This document shows, in pieces, positions 35,575 to 45,530 of a stretch of 64,000 bases of DNA. The stretch is from Citrobacter rodentium NBRC 105723 = DSM 16636 (GTDB lineage Bacteria; Pseudomonadota; Gammaproteobacteria; Enterobacterales; Enterobacteriaceae). The stretch's first letter is position 1. Each line of letters begins with the position of its first letter. The translations under genes and the position numbers were made by a program. The stretch covers positions 434,001 to 498,000 of the forward strand of contig NZ_CP082833.1 of assembly GCF_021278985.1 (NCBI RefSeq), written 5' to 3'. The notes under the pieces were generated by a model. It made no database searches, had not been told where the DNA came from, and worked only from the letters and a program-made list of their open reading frames with translations.

Positions 35575-36585
35575 TCAGTAGTCGAACTGACGGTAATAGC
35601 GACGGATATCCAGGCTATGACCGGTGTATTTCTCGAAGTGCGCCGCCAGGCGATCCACCAGCAGCGTCGACGCCACGCACGGCGCCAGTATCCAGCGGAA
35701 CGCCTCATCAATGCCGGGCAACGGGTATTGCGCCGGATCGATAATCACCAGATGATCGGTTATCTTCGCGGCGAAGCGCTCCACGCGCTCATCCAGCGCC
35801 CGGCATTTCCCTTCGCCCTTCACCAGCAGCAGCGGAACGTCTTTTTCCAGCAGCTCCAGCGCGCCGTGGAAGAACTCCGCGGAGGTCACGGGGCGCGTGC
35901 GCTTCCACTGCATCTCCTCCAGAATACACATTGAGAACAGGTAGACTTCGCCCCACATCTCCGCGCCGCCCACCCACATCATATAGTCGCTGTTATGATA
36001 ACGGCTGGCGATGCTGTCAGCCTGCGGATCAAAGGTCTGTTTCGCCTGCAGCAGATGTTCCGGCAGGGTTTCCAGCTGGCTGGCAAAACGCGCATAGTCG
36101 GCAAAGTCGCCATGACGGAACAGCAGCCGGAAGAACAGCCAGTACAACAGCATATACTCATATTCCACGCCGTTTTTATGGCGCATAGGAATGTGCCATG
36201 TCGCCGCCTGCGCCAGCGGCGAGTCGGCGTTTTTGGTGATAGCGACCACGCGGATCCCCTGCGCTTTACACCATTCGGCAATGGCGACCGACTCTTTGGT
36301 ATCGCCCGATTTAGAGAGCGTCACCACCACCGACTCTTTATTTAAGCGTTTATTCCCTTTATGAATTAATTCCGCCGCCTGCTCGATATATACCGGCAGC
36401 CCGGTTAATTCTTTGGCGAACTCATTAATTGCCATCATTGGCGCTAAAGAGCCGCCCACGGAGGCGAAAAATAATGAACTGAAGCCCGAGGTAAATATTT
36501 CATCGGCAACCTGTTCCGCTTTCTCGCGCGCAGCAACGATCTCACGAGCACTCGTCAGGTACTCGTCCTGATTAAAACCCAACAT
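35575..36585 (-). CDS. gfrF: GfrF, fructoselysine-6-phosphate deglycase (SIS domain)
   Basis: This 336-residue protein has two SIS domains and is related to E. coli FrlB and Salmonella GfrF. The phosphosugar-binding motifs are FFASVGGSLAPM and LSKSGDTKESVAIA. The enzyme splits fructoselysine 6-phosphate into lysine and glucose 6-phosphate. It is the last gene of the gfr operon. The assignment of E and F to the two SIS genes follows the Salmonella gene order. Confidence 0.88.
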   Translation of the reverse strand: MLGFNQDEYLTSAREIVAAREKAEQVADEIFTSGFSSLFFASVGGSLAPMMAINEFAKELTGLPVYIEQAAELIHKGNKRLNKESVVVTLSKSGDTKESVAIAEWCKAQGIRVVAITKNADSPLAQAATWHIPMRHKNGVEYEYMLLYWLFFRLLFRHGDFADYARFASQLETLPEHLLQAKQTFDPQADSIASRYHNSDYMMWVGGAEMWGEVYLFSMCILEEMQWKRTRPVTSAEFFHGALELLEKDVPLLLVKGEGKCRALDERVERFAAKITDHLVIIDPAQYPLPGIDEAFRWILAPCVASTLLVDRLAAHFEKYTGHSLDIRRYYRQFDY

Positions 36586-36603
36586 AAATTTTCTCCTGAT
36601 AAA

Positions 36604-37665
36604 TCAGATTTTACTTTTTAAAACGCGATCGAAATCATCAAAAATACGGACAGAAAGATCGATACCTTTCAGCGAGGCGATATGACAGGCCAGCAGTTGC
36701 ACCGGTACGATCAACAGGAGCGGGGACAGGTAATGATCCACCGCAACGCCCAGCGCCAGGGTACTGGCGTTGCGCTCCGCCGCAGCCAGCGTGACCGTGA
36801 ACGCACGATCCACCGCCGATTCCATATACTCGCGAAGCAGGCGCGAGCGGGCATCCGCGCGATCTTCAAAAAAGAACATCACGTGGTCTACGCTGGCCTC
36901 CAGATAAGGGCCGTGCATGTAGGCTTCCAGCTCAAAGCCCGAGGAAGGCACGCGAACGGTTTCGGTAAATTTGGTTTCAAATTCTTTCGCCACCCCGACC
37001 AGCGCGCCATAGCCGATCGCCACGAAGCGCTTGCCCTGCCGCAGAACATCCTCATTCCGCTGGATAAACGCCTCAGTGCGCGTAATCACCTCGGGAATCG
37101 CCGTCGCAATATGCTGTAGTTGCGCCAGGTAATCGGCCTGCTGGCTCTCGCTCACCCGCTGCTGCTGGCGGGCGATTATCAGCGCGATCAGCAGCAGGTT
37201 CAGAACCGTGGCGCTGAATCCGCGGGTCACGAACCCCACTGTCTCAATGCCGGTCAGGATATCCAGCAAATAATCGCAGGCCAGCCCGACCGGGCTTTGC
37301 CGATCGGCGGTCAGCGCGAAAACCGGGACGCCCTGAGCCTGCACTTTTCCCATCGCCTCCAGCGTGGAGGCGCTCTTGCCGCTCTGTGATATGGCAATCA
37401 CCATATCAACCTGCGGATCGAGATTTTCATAATGGGTAAAAGTAGAAGGCTCTTTAATCTCGATATTCACGCCCCACTGTTCGAAAAAATAACGGGCGCA
37501 AAATGCCGCATTAAGCGACGATCCCGTCGCCAGGATCATGATCCGCTTAATGTTGTGATTTTCGGCAAATTGCGAAATCGCGGCCAGCGAGCGGCGATAT
37601 TGGCGCAAAATACCCGACAGCGTTTCAGACTCTTCATCAATGTACGTCAGCATCGTAGGCGTCAT
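36604..37665 (-). CDS. gfrE: GfrE, glucoselysine-6-phosphate deglycase (SIS domain)
   Basis: This 353-residue protein has two SIS domains, similar to the isomerase half of GlmS. Motifs are MILATGSSLNAAF and AISQSGKSASTLEAM in the first domain, and SSGFELEAYMHGPYLEA at the second. In Salmonella GfrE cleaves glucoselysine 6-phosphate. The gene lies 12 bp downstream of the gfrD end. Confidence 0.87.
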   Translation of the reverse strand: MTPTMLTYIDEESETLSGILRQYRRSLAAISQFAENHNIKRIMILATGSSLNAAFCARYFFEQWGVNIEIKEPSTFTHYENLDPQVDMVIAISQSGKSASTLEAMGKVQAQGVPVFALTADRQSPVGLACDYLLDILTGIETVGFVTRGFSATVLNLLLIALIIARQQQRVSESQQADYLAQLQHIATAIPEVITRTEAFIQRNEDVLRQGKRFVAIGYGALVGVAKEFETKFTETVRVPSSGFELEAYMHGPYLEASVDHVMFFFEDRADARSRLLREYMESAVDRAFTVTLAAAERNASTLALGVAVDHYLSPLLLIVPVQLLACHIASLKGIDLSVRIFDDFDRVLKSKI

Positions 37666-37677
37666 GCTTTTCCCCTT

Positions 37678-38526
37678 TTAAAACAGGCCGATCCAGGAGC
37701 CGAAAATACCGACCAGCGCAATGCCGCCGATAATGGTTAACGGCTTCACTTTTTTACCCAATAGCCAGTAGACGATGGCAAAGCTCAGCAGCGGCAGCAG
37801 GCTGGGCATGATGTCGTTGATAATGTCCTGAACCTAGGTTTTCGCATCGCCGGTGCCAAAGGCGATGGGAATAGTGATGTCGATCATCGAAGCGGTCATG
37901 GCGCCGACGACCATCAGACCGATAATGGAAGCGCCATAGGTCAGGCTTTCCATCATGCCGTTCTGCTGGATCCGCTGTAGCACGCCGGTGCCCAGCACGT
38001 ATCCCCAACGGGTAAAGAGCCAGCGCAGCAGGATATGCGGCACGTTAAAGACCAGCAGAAACAGAATCGGTCCGAGAATATTGCCTTTCAGGGCCAGACT
38101 GGTGCCGATGCCGGTGGCGATAAGACGCAGCGTGCCCCAGAAGAATGAGTCGCCAATCCCCGCCAGCGGCCCCATTAACGAAGCTTTGACGTTATCTATC
38201 GAGGTGGCATCCATCTCCTGCTGCTGGCTGTTTTTCTCCTCCATCGCCACGGTAATGCCCAGAATAAGGGTGACGATATGCGGCGTGGTATTAAAGAAGG
38301 CGAGGTGGCGCTTCAACGCCTCAGCCAGCTCCTCTTTACGGGTGTAGAGCTTTTTTAATACCGGAATCAGCGTGTAAGCGAACGCGAGATTCATTTGTCG
38401 TTCATAGTTCCACGAAAATTCCATCTGGAAGGAGCGCCAGAATACGCGGCGTAAGTCACGCGCGGTCACCCCCTGCGGATTGTCCGCCTGCGGGCGGTTT
38501 TGTTCAGAAATCATCTTCGTCGTCAT
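37678..38526 (-). pseudogene. gfrD: GfrD, mannose-family PTS EIID with a premature stop
   Basis: The EIID membrane subunit is recognisable from RDLRRVFWRSFQMEFSWNYE through residue 230 (GTGDAKT). An in-frame TAG at 37834-37836 then interrupts it. The same frame continues VQDIINDIMPSLLPLLSFAI to a natural stop at 37678. A full protein would have 282 residues; the last 51, including hydrophobic segments, are lost. The stop is one base from CAG, AAG or GAG. EIID is needed for mannose-family permeases, so transport of glucoselysine/fructoselysine may be abolished unless the stop is suppressed. It overlaps gfrC by 23 nt. Confidence 0.88.
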
Positions 38527-39283
38527 GAGACGCTCCTTGTGCCTGCGCCGTCCGCGCTGGCGTCATCTTCGGGATATTCACCATCACCACGGCGACAATT
38601 GCGCCGAGGATCGCAATACCGGTAACCGGTATTTTTAAATAGGCCATCAGCACAAAGCCGAGGAAAAACCAGGGCGCGACCTTTTTATTAATTAACAGCC
38701 GCGCCAGCATCGCAAAACCGAGCGCCGGAATAATGCCGGTGGCCACGCTTAAGCCGTGCTTAATAAATTCCGGAATAGCATCCAGAAAACCTTTCACCAC
38801 GTTAACGCCCGCCAGATAGGAAACGGCGACGATAATGCCTAAGGTCAGCGAAAGCCCGATGCCGGAAATTAAGTGCATACGCTCAATGCCGCGGGTATTT
38901 CCCGCTTCGGCATAGGCGTCGGCTTTATGGCAAAGCAGAGGAATAAACATCCCGTTGTAGATATTTTTGACAATCAGCGCCAGGGTCGCGATAGGTAATC
39001 CCAGTAACAGCGCCGTTTCGGCGCCTGCCCCGGAGTTAATGGCGAAGGCCACCCCGAGAATACCGCCGGTGACCACATCCGGCGGCAAAGACGCCCCCAC
39101 CGAAAATGAACCAATAAACGCCAGCTCCAGCGTCGCCCCCATCACGATGCCGGTTTGCATATCGCCCAGCACCAACCCCGTCAGTAATCCGGTCACAATC
39201 GGTCTGGAAATCAGCGAGGTGCCCAGCGCATATTCAGACTGGGCGATAAACGCCACCAGCCCGAGTAAAAGTGCCTCTACCAT
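38504..39283 (-). CDS. gfrC: GfrC, mannose-family PTS EIIC
   Basis: This 259-residue polytopic membrane subunit forms the sugar channel. It shows the conserved EIIC segments TGLVLGDMQTGIVMGATLEL and GASLPPDVVTGGILGVAFAI. The C-terminus overlaps gfrD, giving coupled synthesis of the EIIC-EIID complex. Confidence 0.9.
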   Translation of the reverse strand: MVEALLLGLVAFIAQSEYALGTSLISRPIVTGLLTGLVLGDMQTGIVMGATLELAFIGSFSVGASLPPDVVTGGILGVAFAINSGAGAETALLLGLPIATLALIVKNIYNGMFIPLLCHKADAYAEAGNTRGIERMHLISGIGLSLTLGIIVAVSYLAGVNVVKGFLDAIPEFIKHGLSVATGIIPALGFAMLARLLINKKVAPWFFLGFVLMAYLKIPVTGIAILGAIVAVVMVNIPKMTPARTAQAQGASHDDEDDF

Positions 39284-39308
39284 AATTTGTCCTCAGGAGT
39301 TGTTCCGT

Positions 39309-39770
39309 TCAGGTAAAGAGTTGTTTGCGGTCGTTTGGCACCAGACGGATCTCGACCTCCACCCCGGCGGCGTTCAGCGCCCGGAGCTGAGTCATTTCCT
39401 CATCTAACAGATTGACCGCTTTCGAAATATTGTTGCTGCCTTCGCGCACCCTGGTGCCGCCGAGATTAATGCTGGTTATTTCGGGCAGCGCGCTCGCCAG
39501 CCGCCAGGCGTCGTTTACCGACTCCACTACAATAAACAGCCGGTATTTATCCGTAACGCCGCTTTTAATCGCCTCAATCGAATCGTTAATATTTTTAATC
39601 ACCAGCTTCACGGCCGGCGGCTTCGCCATTTTGATGGTGGTCTTGCGCAATTCATCATTCGGTACGCTGTCGTTGGCAATTAAAATACAGTCGGCATCCA
39701 CATACTGCGTCCATGAAAAAGCCACCTGGCCGTGTAATAAACGATGATCCACGCGTAAAAATACGATCAT
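39309..39770 (-). CDS. gfrB: GfrB, mannose-family PTS EIIB
   Basis: This 153-residue cytoplasmic EIIB has the phosphorylatable histidine in VDHRLLHGQVAFSW (second His). It passes phosphate from GfrA to the incoming sugar-amine. It lies 14 bp downstream of gfrA. Confidence 0.92.
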   Translation of the reverse strand: MIVFLRVDHRLLHGQVAFSWTQYVDADCILIANDSVPNDELRKTTIKMAKPPAVKLVIKNINDSIEAIKSGVTDKYRLFIVVESVNDAWRLASALPEITSINLGGTRVREGSNNISKAVNLLDEEMTQLRALNAAGVEVEIRLVPNDRKQLFT

Positions 39771-39784
39771 GGTTTCCCCTCCCC

Positions 39785-40207
39785 TTAAAAATCTTTATCG
39801 CTGTGAATGGCGCTGGTGATGGTCTGATTGCAATACTGAATATTCTCTCTGGAATTGATCAGCGCGGCCGAGATCGCCTGTACGGCATCCTCTTCCTCTT
39901 CAGACATCAGCAGATCGATAACCAGCGGCAGGTTGATCCCGGCCAGCAGATGAAAATGCTGGCGGTGCAGATAGCGGATAAATTCGTTATTGACGCTGCC
40001 GGCAAAAATATCGGTCAGGACGATCACCTCATCCTCCGCCGGAATCTTCGCCATTAGCGCATCCACCTGCTGGCTTAAATCCACGCCCTCTTCGACATAG
40101 GCGCAAAGCGTCTCTATGTTGTCGCGTTTACCCAGAATCAGTTCGACGGAATTTAATACTCCGCTGGCCAGCGTGCCGTGACTGGCGAAAATATACTGTC
40201 TCTTCAT
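39785..40207 (-). CDS. gfrA: GfrA, mannose-family PTS EIIA
   Basis: This 140-residue EIIA accepts phosphate from HPr on the histidine in IFASHGTLASG. The start was set at MKRQYIF, preceded by GAGGTAAGG; the frame is open upstream through the sigma-54 promoter and is not coding there. It is the first gene of gfrABCDEF. Confidence 0.92.
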   Translation of the reverse strand: MKRQYIFASHGTLASGVLNSVELILGKRDNIETLCAYVEEGVDLSQQVDALMAKIPAEDEVIVLTDIFAGSVNNEFIRYLHRQHFHLLAGINLPLVIDLLMSEEEEDAVQAISAALINSRENIQYCNQTITSAIHSDKDF

Positions 40208-40244
40208 CCTTACCTCTGAATACAGGCTCCACAGCCATATACAG

Positions 40245-40260
40245 AGCAAGCGGCGTGCCA
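40245..40260 (-). promoter_or_regulatory. Sigma-54 promoter of the gfr operon
   Basis: TGGCACGCCGCTTGCT matches the -24/-12 consensus TGGCACG-N4-TTGCW perfectly. It lies 38 bp upstream of the gfrA start, just after the gene for the sigma-54 activator. Confidence 0.93.
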
Positions 40261-40308
40261 GAAAAAGTGGCGCGCCGGGAAGAGAACGCAAGGAAGGGTC
40301 TGCCGGGG

Positions 40309-43074
40309 TTAAAACTGTTGATCCTGCTCGATAAATTCCGTTTCGAAGGCCAGGATGTTATGGATGTAGGTCAGCTCGGCGCGCGGGATTTTGACACTAT
40401 AGTTACTCTCAATGACACTAAACGCCTCGCGCAGCATATTCAGCTCATATTCCGGACACTGCTGGCCGCTGTCGACCGTAATCCCGGCATGGCGAATCAG
40501 GCGCTCAATCAGGCAACTGATGTGCACATAGAGCGCCACCTTGCGCTCATTCGTCATGCTCTGTCCCGACAGGTGTTCGTAACGCAGCAGGAACTGCTCG
40601 ACGTGGTTAATCACTTTACTGGTATCCAGGATGGTGACCGACTCAATGACTCTTCTGAGGGAAAAGTTTTTCAGCAACAGATTGTTGATCTCCGCCACCT
40701 GCTCCGGGGTGGTTAACGCCCCCAGCAGGCGCATCAGCTGCTGATTTCCCTCGCCGGAGATCAGCGAATCCAGCGAGATCCACGGAACGTGGCGGAGACA
40801 GGGGTCCAGGGTGCCCACAATCGCCAGCACCTCATAGCGGGTAAACACCGGCTCCTGGGCTTTGTTTTGCGCCAGCATGGCGTAATCGCAGGCCACCACC
40901 TCAATCTCCAGCGACTCGGGAATGCTGGCCTGTAGCAGCGAGCAGAGGTTGGTCGCCACGCCGATGCCGGTCGCGCAGGTGGTCAGTATCGCTTTCGGTT
41001 TGCCGCTTGTCGGCCAGTAAAGCTGATGCTCAGTCGGCAGATCCTGCGCAATGTCGCGGGCAATCTCCTCGATAAGATGCCCCTGTAAGATCCGCTCACC
41101 CACGTACAGGGCCATGCTGGTCGAAACGTTATTGACGATAGTCACCGGCGTCGGGATAGCCCGGTCAAAATGCTGATGAATGGCCCGCAGGGAGCCCATA
41201 TCCACCAGGATTATCAGCCCGGAGGCCAGCGGATGCTCTTCGAGATAGCGCATAACCTGTTGGGCGATCGCCTCCGGGGTGACATCCAGCGGCATATCAA
41301 ACGATTCAAACACGTTATTTTTGAGCAGCCGGTTGGCGACATTAGCGATACTGCTGGCGGTGGCGTAACCGTGCGCCAGGATCACCGCATGGGCCACCTG
41401 TTTCTGACTGTTCACCCCCTGTTTATTCAGCCACAGCACCAGCAGCAGCATATCTACAGGCTGCGGTTCCAGATCCAGCTTGCGGGCCAGGGTATCGAGA
41501 ATTTGCTGGCAAAAGCTGTACAGCAGGGGATATTTCTGCGCCAGAAAAGCCTCCATCTGCCGTATCTGCTCACGGCTAAGACGCGAAGGGGTCTGCGCAG
41601 TGCGATGGATCAAATAGTGGCTGAGCGCATAAATGCAGTTGCCGTTAAGCTGCATATTGAAGCGCTTTTCCAGCCGGTAGAACTCTTCCCGTACCTGGCT
41701 TGTAATCAGCAACAGCCTTTGCGAATGCCCGCGGTCGTCGCCGCTAAAGATCAGCCGATCGAACAGGGTTTCGATCTCCTCGCCGATCCGTTTGCGCACC
41801 GTCTCCCAGCCCGCTTTTCCGTCACGTACCGACGCGTACAGCGCCAGTACCAGAGAGAGGGTATCGTGGATCTGCGCCTGCATCGCGTCACGGGCGCGCA
41901 GTAGCCAGGGCAGACTGGTCTGCGGCGTGATGATAACCGCGTCGTCTGCCACTGACGAGTCGCTGAGCGACGGCAGCGCGGTCAGCATGGCATCGGGCAG
42001 ATCGTGCAGCGACACGGTGACCGGTTCGCTGCCCGGTTTTTTTGCCCACGCGGTCGCCACCGCATACTTCACGGCGTTCTTCAGTTCGCCGACGTTACCG
42101 CGATACTGGTACTGATTGAGAATTTGCAGCAGGCGAGGTTTGAGATTCAGCGTCGCCGACAGCTTTTTCGCCTCTGACCAGAAGAACTGTACGATCAGCG
42201 CCTCTTTTTCCTCGCGGCTGCGATGCTGAAGATCCGGCAGGCTGACCTGGATCGGAATGCGCCGCAAAAAGGTGGTCAGGAAGGTGCTGTGCAACTCTTC
42301 GGTGGTGGCGAACGCCAGCCGTAGCGATACCGGGTGCCCCTGCGCCGTTTCGCCAAGCCGGTAAATTTCGCCGCTGTCGAGCCAGGTAAAGAGTTTTTCC
42401 TGGCCGTCGGCGTTCAGCCGGTGCACTTCGTCAAGAAACAGCATCCCGCCATTGGCCGCCTCAAACGCTCCCGGCCTGTCGCTCTGCGCGCCGGTAAACG
42501 CCCCCTTCACATAGCCGAACAGGTTAGCGGCAAGCAGTTCCGGATTGCTGGCGTATTGCGCGCAGTTAAAGCGGATAAACGGCGCGTCAGGCGGCAGCAG
42601 CCCCTGCGCGATGGCGTATTCGTGCATCAGCTGCGCCATATAGCTTTTGCCAGTGCCGCTCTCGCCGGTTATTAACAGCGGCAGCCCGCCGTCCGGATAG
42701 AACAGCGCGCTCTTGAGCTGCTCAATCGGTTTTTTCAGGCTGGCGTTATGGCCGATCAGCAGTGAGAAATGGTCGCCTGTCTCGTCCGCCTGCTCCCCTT
42801 CAGCCAGCAGTTCGGTCACGCTGACGTACTCGTTACGGCTTAAGGCAAAGAACTGTTGGCTGAATGCCTGTTTATGCAGGAAGTAAACGGGGCGGGTGTT
42901 AATTTTAACCAGCGTGCCCTGCGCCACCAGCTGGTTGAGATAGTGGCTGGCGGTATTGCGCTGCATGGCGAAACGCTGCGCCAGATAACGGGCGGTGAAG
43001 ACCTCGCTAACGTTTTCAGGATCGAAGAAATCGGTCTGATTGGCCAGAAATGCAAGCAGGGCATCTTTACGCAT
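40309..43074 (-). CDS. gfrR: GfrR, LevR-type sigma-54 activator with PTS regulation domains
   Basis: This is a 921-residue activator. An N-terminal winged helix (residues 1-65) comes first, then a sigma-54 AAA+ domain with Walker A GESGTGKSYMA, the sigma-54-contacting YVKGAFTGAQ loop and Walker B NGGMLFLDEVHRL. PRD and EIIA-like/EIIB-like modules follow, with histidines in LSHYLIHRTAQ and VILAHGYATASS. Phosphorylation by PTS proteins should tune it to substrate supply and carbon status. It lies directly upstream of the gfr operon and its -24/-12 promoter. DgaR/LevR proteins share this layout. Confidence 0.88.
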   Translation of the reverse strand: MRKDALLAFLANQTDFFDPENVSEVFTARYLAQRFAMQRNTASHYLNQLVAQGTLVKINTRPVYFLHKQAFSQQFFALSRNEYVSVTELLAEGEQADETGDHFSLLIGHNASLKKPIEQLKSALFYPDGGLPLLITGESGTGKSYMAQLMHEYAIAQGLLPPDAPFIRFNCAQYASNPELLAANLFGYVKGAFTGAQSDRPGAFEAANGGMLFLDEVHRLNADGQEKLFTWLDSGEIYRLGETAQGHPVSLRLAFATTEELHSTFLTTFLRRIPIQVSLPDLQHRSREEKEALIVQFFWSEAKKLSATLNLKPRLLQILNQYQYRGNVGELKNAVKYAVATAWAKKPGSEPVTVSLHDLPDAMLTALPSLSDSSVADDAVIITPQTSLPWLLRARDAMQAQIHDTLSLVLALYASVRDGKAGWETVRKRIGEEIETLFDRLIFSGDDRGHSQRLLLITSQVREEFYRLEKRFNMQLNGNCIYALSHYLIHRTAQTPSRLSREQIRQMEAFLAQKYPLLYSFCQQILDTLARKLDLEPQPVDMLLLVLWLNKQGVNSQKQVAHAVILAHGYATASSIANVANRLLKNNVFESFDMPLDVTPEAIAQQVMRYLEEHPLASGLIILVDMGSLRAIHQHFDRAIPTPVTIVNNVSTSMALYVGERILQGHLIEEIARDIAQDLPTEHQLYWPTSGKPKAILTTCATGIGVATNLCSLLQASIPESLEIEVVACDYAMLAQNKAQEPVFTRYEVLAIVGTLDPCLRHVPWISLDSLISGEGNQQLMRLLGALTTPEQVAEINNLLLKNFSLRRVIESVTILDTSKVINHVEQFLLRYEHLSGQSMTNERKVALYVHISCLIERLIRHAGITVDSGQQCPEYELNMLREAFSVIESNYSVKIPRAELTYIHNILAFETEFIEQDQQF

Positions 43075-43234
43075 CGTATTCTCTCAGGATGGTCACCGGG
43101 GCGATTATGATGCCGCGAATAAACCCTCCTTAACGCGCTCCCTCTCTGCTTTATTCCCGTTTTGTGGCTAACCGCACAACTTCCTGGCATAAAAAAACGG
43201 CGCCCCATACTGCCCGGACGCCGTATGGCAATCG

Positions 43235-44257
43235 TCAGAAGGTGATTACCCCTTTGATTAACGCGCGGTTATTAATGACCTCGCGCTCAAAAATATCCGC
43301 AAGCTGGCTGAAGGGATAACGGTGCGTCAGCATCATCTCCGCCGTCAGTTTGCCCTGCGCCATCAGCGCGCCGACTTTAGCAAAATCTTCCGGCGTGGCG
43401 TTGCGGCTGCCCATCATGGTGGTCTCTTTTTTATGAAATTCCGGGTCAGAAAACTGTAATTCGCCTTTGAACAGCCCGACAAAGACAATAGCGCCGCCGT
43501 GACGGATCAGATTAACGGTATTGTTCATCGCGCTCTGGTTGCCCGTGGCGTCAATCACCTTCTGCGCCAGCGCGCCGTTAAACTGCGCGCGCAACTGGTC
43601 GGTAAAGTCGGCGGCGGAGGGGTCCACCACCGGCAGCGCCAGACGGCTGGCGACATGATCGCGCCGCGCCGGGCTGGTATCAGCCACCACCACCTGCGCG
43701 CCGTCGGCGCTGGCGATTGCCGCGGCGCCCAGGCCAATCGGCCCGGCCCCCACCACCAGCACCTGATCGCCGGGAGCGATCGCCGCCCGCCGCACGGCAT
43801 GAGCGCTGATGGCGTAAGGCTCTATCAGCGCCGCCGCCTGCGGATCAATCCCTTCTGTCGGTAACAGACTGGCCGCCGGGACGCTGAGATATTCGCTAAA
43901 ACCGCCGTCCTGATGAACGCCAATCACCGAGATATTCTCGCAGCAGTTGGTGCGACCACTGAGGCACGCCGGACACTGCTGACAGGCCAGGTAAGGGATC
44001 ACCGCCACCTGCTGCCCTGCCTTCAGATGCGTCACATTCTCGCCCGGTGTGACTATCTCCCCACATATTTCATGGCCTAATACGCGCGGATAATGAAAAA
44101 AAGGTTGCTTGCCGCCCCACGCATGAATATCTGTGCCGCAGATGCCGACGGCCTTAATCTTAATTAATGCTTCGTGTTTATCCGGCAGCGGAATTTCTTT
44201 TTTTTCATGAATTAATTTTCCATGTTCCGGGCAAATCACTCTGGTCATTGTGGTCAT
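43235..44257 (-). CDS. lgoD: LgoD, L-galactonate 5-dehydrogenase
   Basis: This 340-residue zinc-dependent medium-chain dehydrogenase oxidises L-galactonate to D-tagaturonate. Catalytic zinc ligands are in GICGTDIH and GHEICGE, structural zinc cysteines in CQQCPACLSGRTNC, and the NAD loop is VVGAGPIGLGAAA. It is almost the same as E. coli YjjN along its length. Divergent from lgoR. Confidence 0.93.
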   Translation of the reverse strand: MTTMTRVICPEHGKLIHEKKEIPLPDKHEALIKIKAVGICGTDIHAWGGKQPFFHYPRVLGHEICGEIVTPGENVTHLKAGQQVAVIPYLACQQCPACLSGRTNCCENISVIGVHQDGGFSEYLSVPAASLLPTEGIDPQAAALIEPYAISAHAVRRAAIAPGDQVLVVGAGPIGLGAAAIASADGAQVVVADTSPARRDHVASRLALPVVDPSAADFTDQLRAQFNGALAQKVIDATGNQSAMNNTVNLIRHGGAIVFVGLFKGELQFSDPEFHKKETTMMGSRNATPEDFAKVGALMAQGKLTAEMMLTHRYPFSQLADIFEREVINNRALIKGVITF

Positions 44258-44397
44258 TTTTTCTGACTCCTGTTTTCCTCGATGCTTCAGATATTGATGA
44301 AACGAGAAATAACGGCGTAAGCGAAAAGCTAATTTGTGAAACGCTGCGCATTAAAATGTTTTAAATCGGGTTTTAATGCCGAAAAAAGGAGCGAATA

Positions 44398-45312
44398 ATG
44401 AGCCGTTCACAAAATTTACATCACAATGTTATTAACCAGGTGATAGACGATATGGCGCGGGGCCATATTCCCTCGCCCCTGCCATCACAAAGCGCGCTGG
44501 CGGAGATGTATAACATCAGCCGCACCACCGTACGCCATATTCTTCGCCACCTCTGCGCCTGCGGCGTGCTGACCCAGGTGGCGAGCGATTACGTCATTGT
44601 CCGCCGCCCGGAGCCGGGCGATGGCTTCGCCTGCACCAGCGCCTCGATGGCCGAGCAAAACCGCATTTTTGAGCAGGCGTTTTTCACCATGATCAACCAG
44701 CGCCAGCTGCGCCCGGGCGAAACGTTCTCTGAGTTACAGCTGGCGCGCGCGGCGGGCGTAAGCCCGGTGGTGGTGCGGGAATATCTTTTAAAATTCGGCC
44801 GTTACGACCTGATTCACAGCGAAAAGCGCGGCTACTGGAGCATGAAGCAGTTCGACCAGTCCTGGGCGGAACAGTTGTTTGAGCTGCGGGAAATGCTGGA
44901 GACCCACGCGCTTCAGCACTTCCTCAATCTGCCCGACGGCGACCCGCGCTGGCTACAGGCCAGAACGCTGCTGGAGCGGCATCGCGCGCTACGCGACCGC
45001 ATCGGCAGCAGCTTCCGCATGTTTTCCCAACTGGACCGCGACTTTCACGCCCTGCTGCTCGCTGCGGCAGACAATGTCTTTTTCAATCAGTCGCTTGAAA
45101 TTATCTCGGTGATCTTCCACTTCCATTATCAGTGGGACGAAAGCGACCTGAAGCAGCGCAACATTATCGCCATCGACGAGCACATGACCATTCTCAGCGC
45201 GCTGATCTGCCGCAGCGATCTGGACGCCACGCTGGCGCTGCGTAACCACCTGCATACCGCGAAACAATCCATGATTCGTTCAATTAATCAGAGCGTGCAG
45301 GAAAGGCATTAA
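44398..45312 (+). CDS. lgoR: LgoR, GntR-family regulator of L-galactonate use
   Basis: This 304-residue GntR/FadR-type regulator is near-identical to E. coli YjjM. The winged helix LPSQSALAEMYNISRTTVRH and a second GntR-like segment (FSELQLARAAGVSPVVVREY) precede an all-helical FCD ligand domain with metal-binding histidines. It lies between the divergent lgoD and the downstream lgoT and should control both. Confidence 0.92.
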   Translation: MSRSQNLHHNVINQVIDDMARGHIPSPLPSQSALAEMYNISRTTVRHILRHLCACGVLTQVASDYVIVRRPEPGDGFACTSASMAEQNRIFEQAFFTMINQRQLRPGETFSELQLARAAGVSPVVVREYLLKFGRYDLIHSEKRGYWSMKQFDQSWAEQLFELREMLETHALQHFLNLPDGDPRWLQARTLLERHRALRDRIGSSFRMFSQLDRDFHALLLAAADNVFFNQSLEIISVIFHFHYQWDESDLKQRNIIAIDEHMTILSALICRSDLDATLALRNHLHTAKQSMIRSINQSVQERH

Positions 45313-45530
45313 AGACCGATTAAAAACAGGATTCCGCAACCCACCGCACGCTTTTATCAAAATAAAAAGCCGCGAAAAATATCGCCTCACTATGCTCACG
45401 AACAGTCGACGACATTTAAAAAGCTTCGTGAGCAGTGCCGTAAAAATTAATTACCCACTGGTCTGTCAGGACAATACGGTGCGGTTAAAGTCTGCACAGA
45501 ATTATAACTTTTATGAATCAGGAGTCCGGC

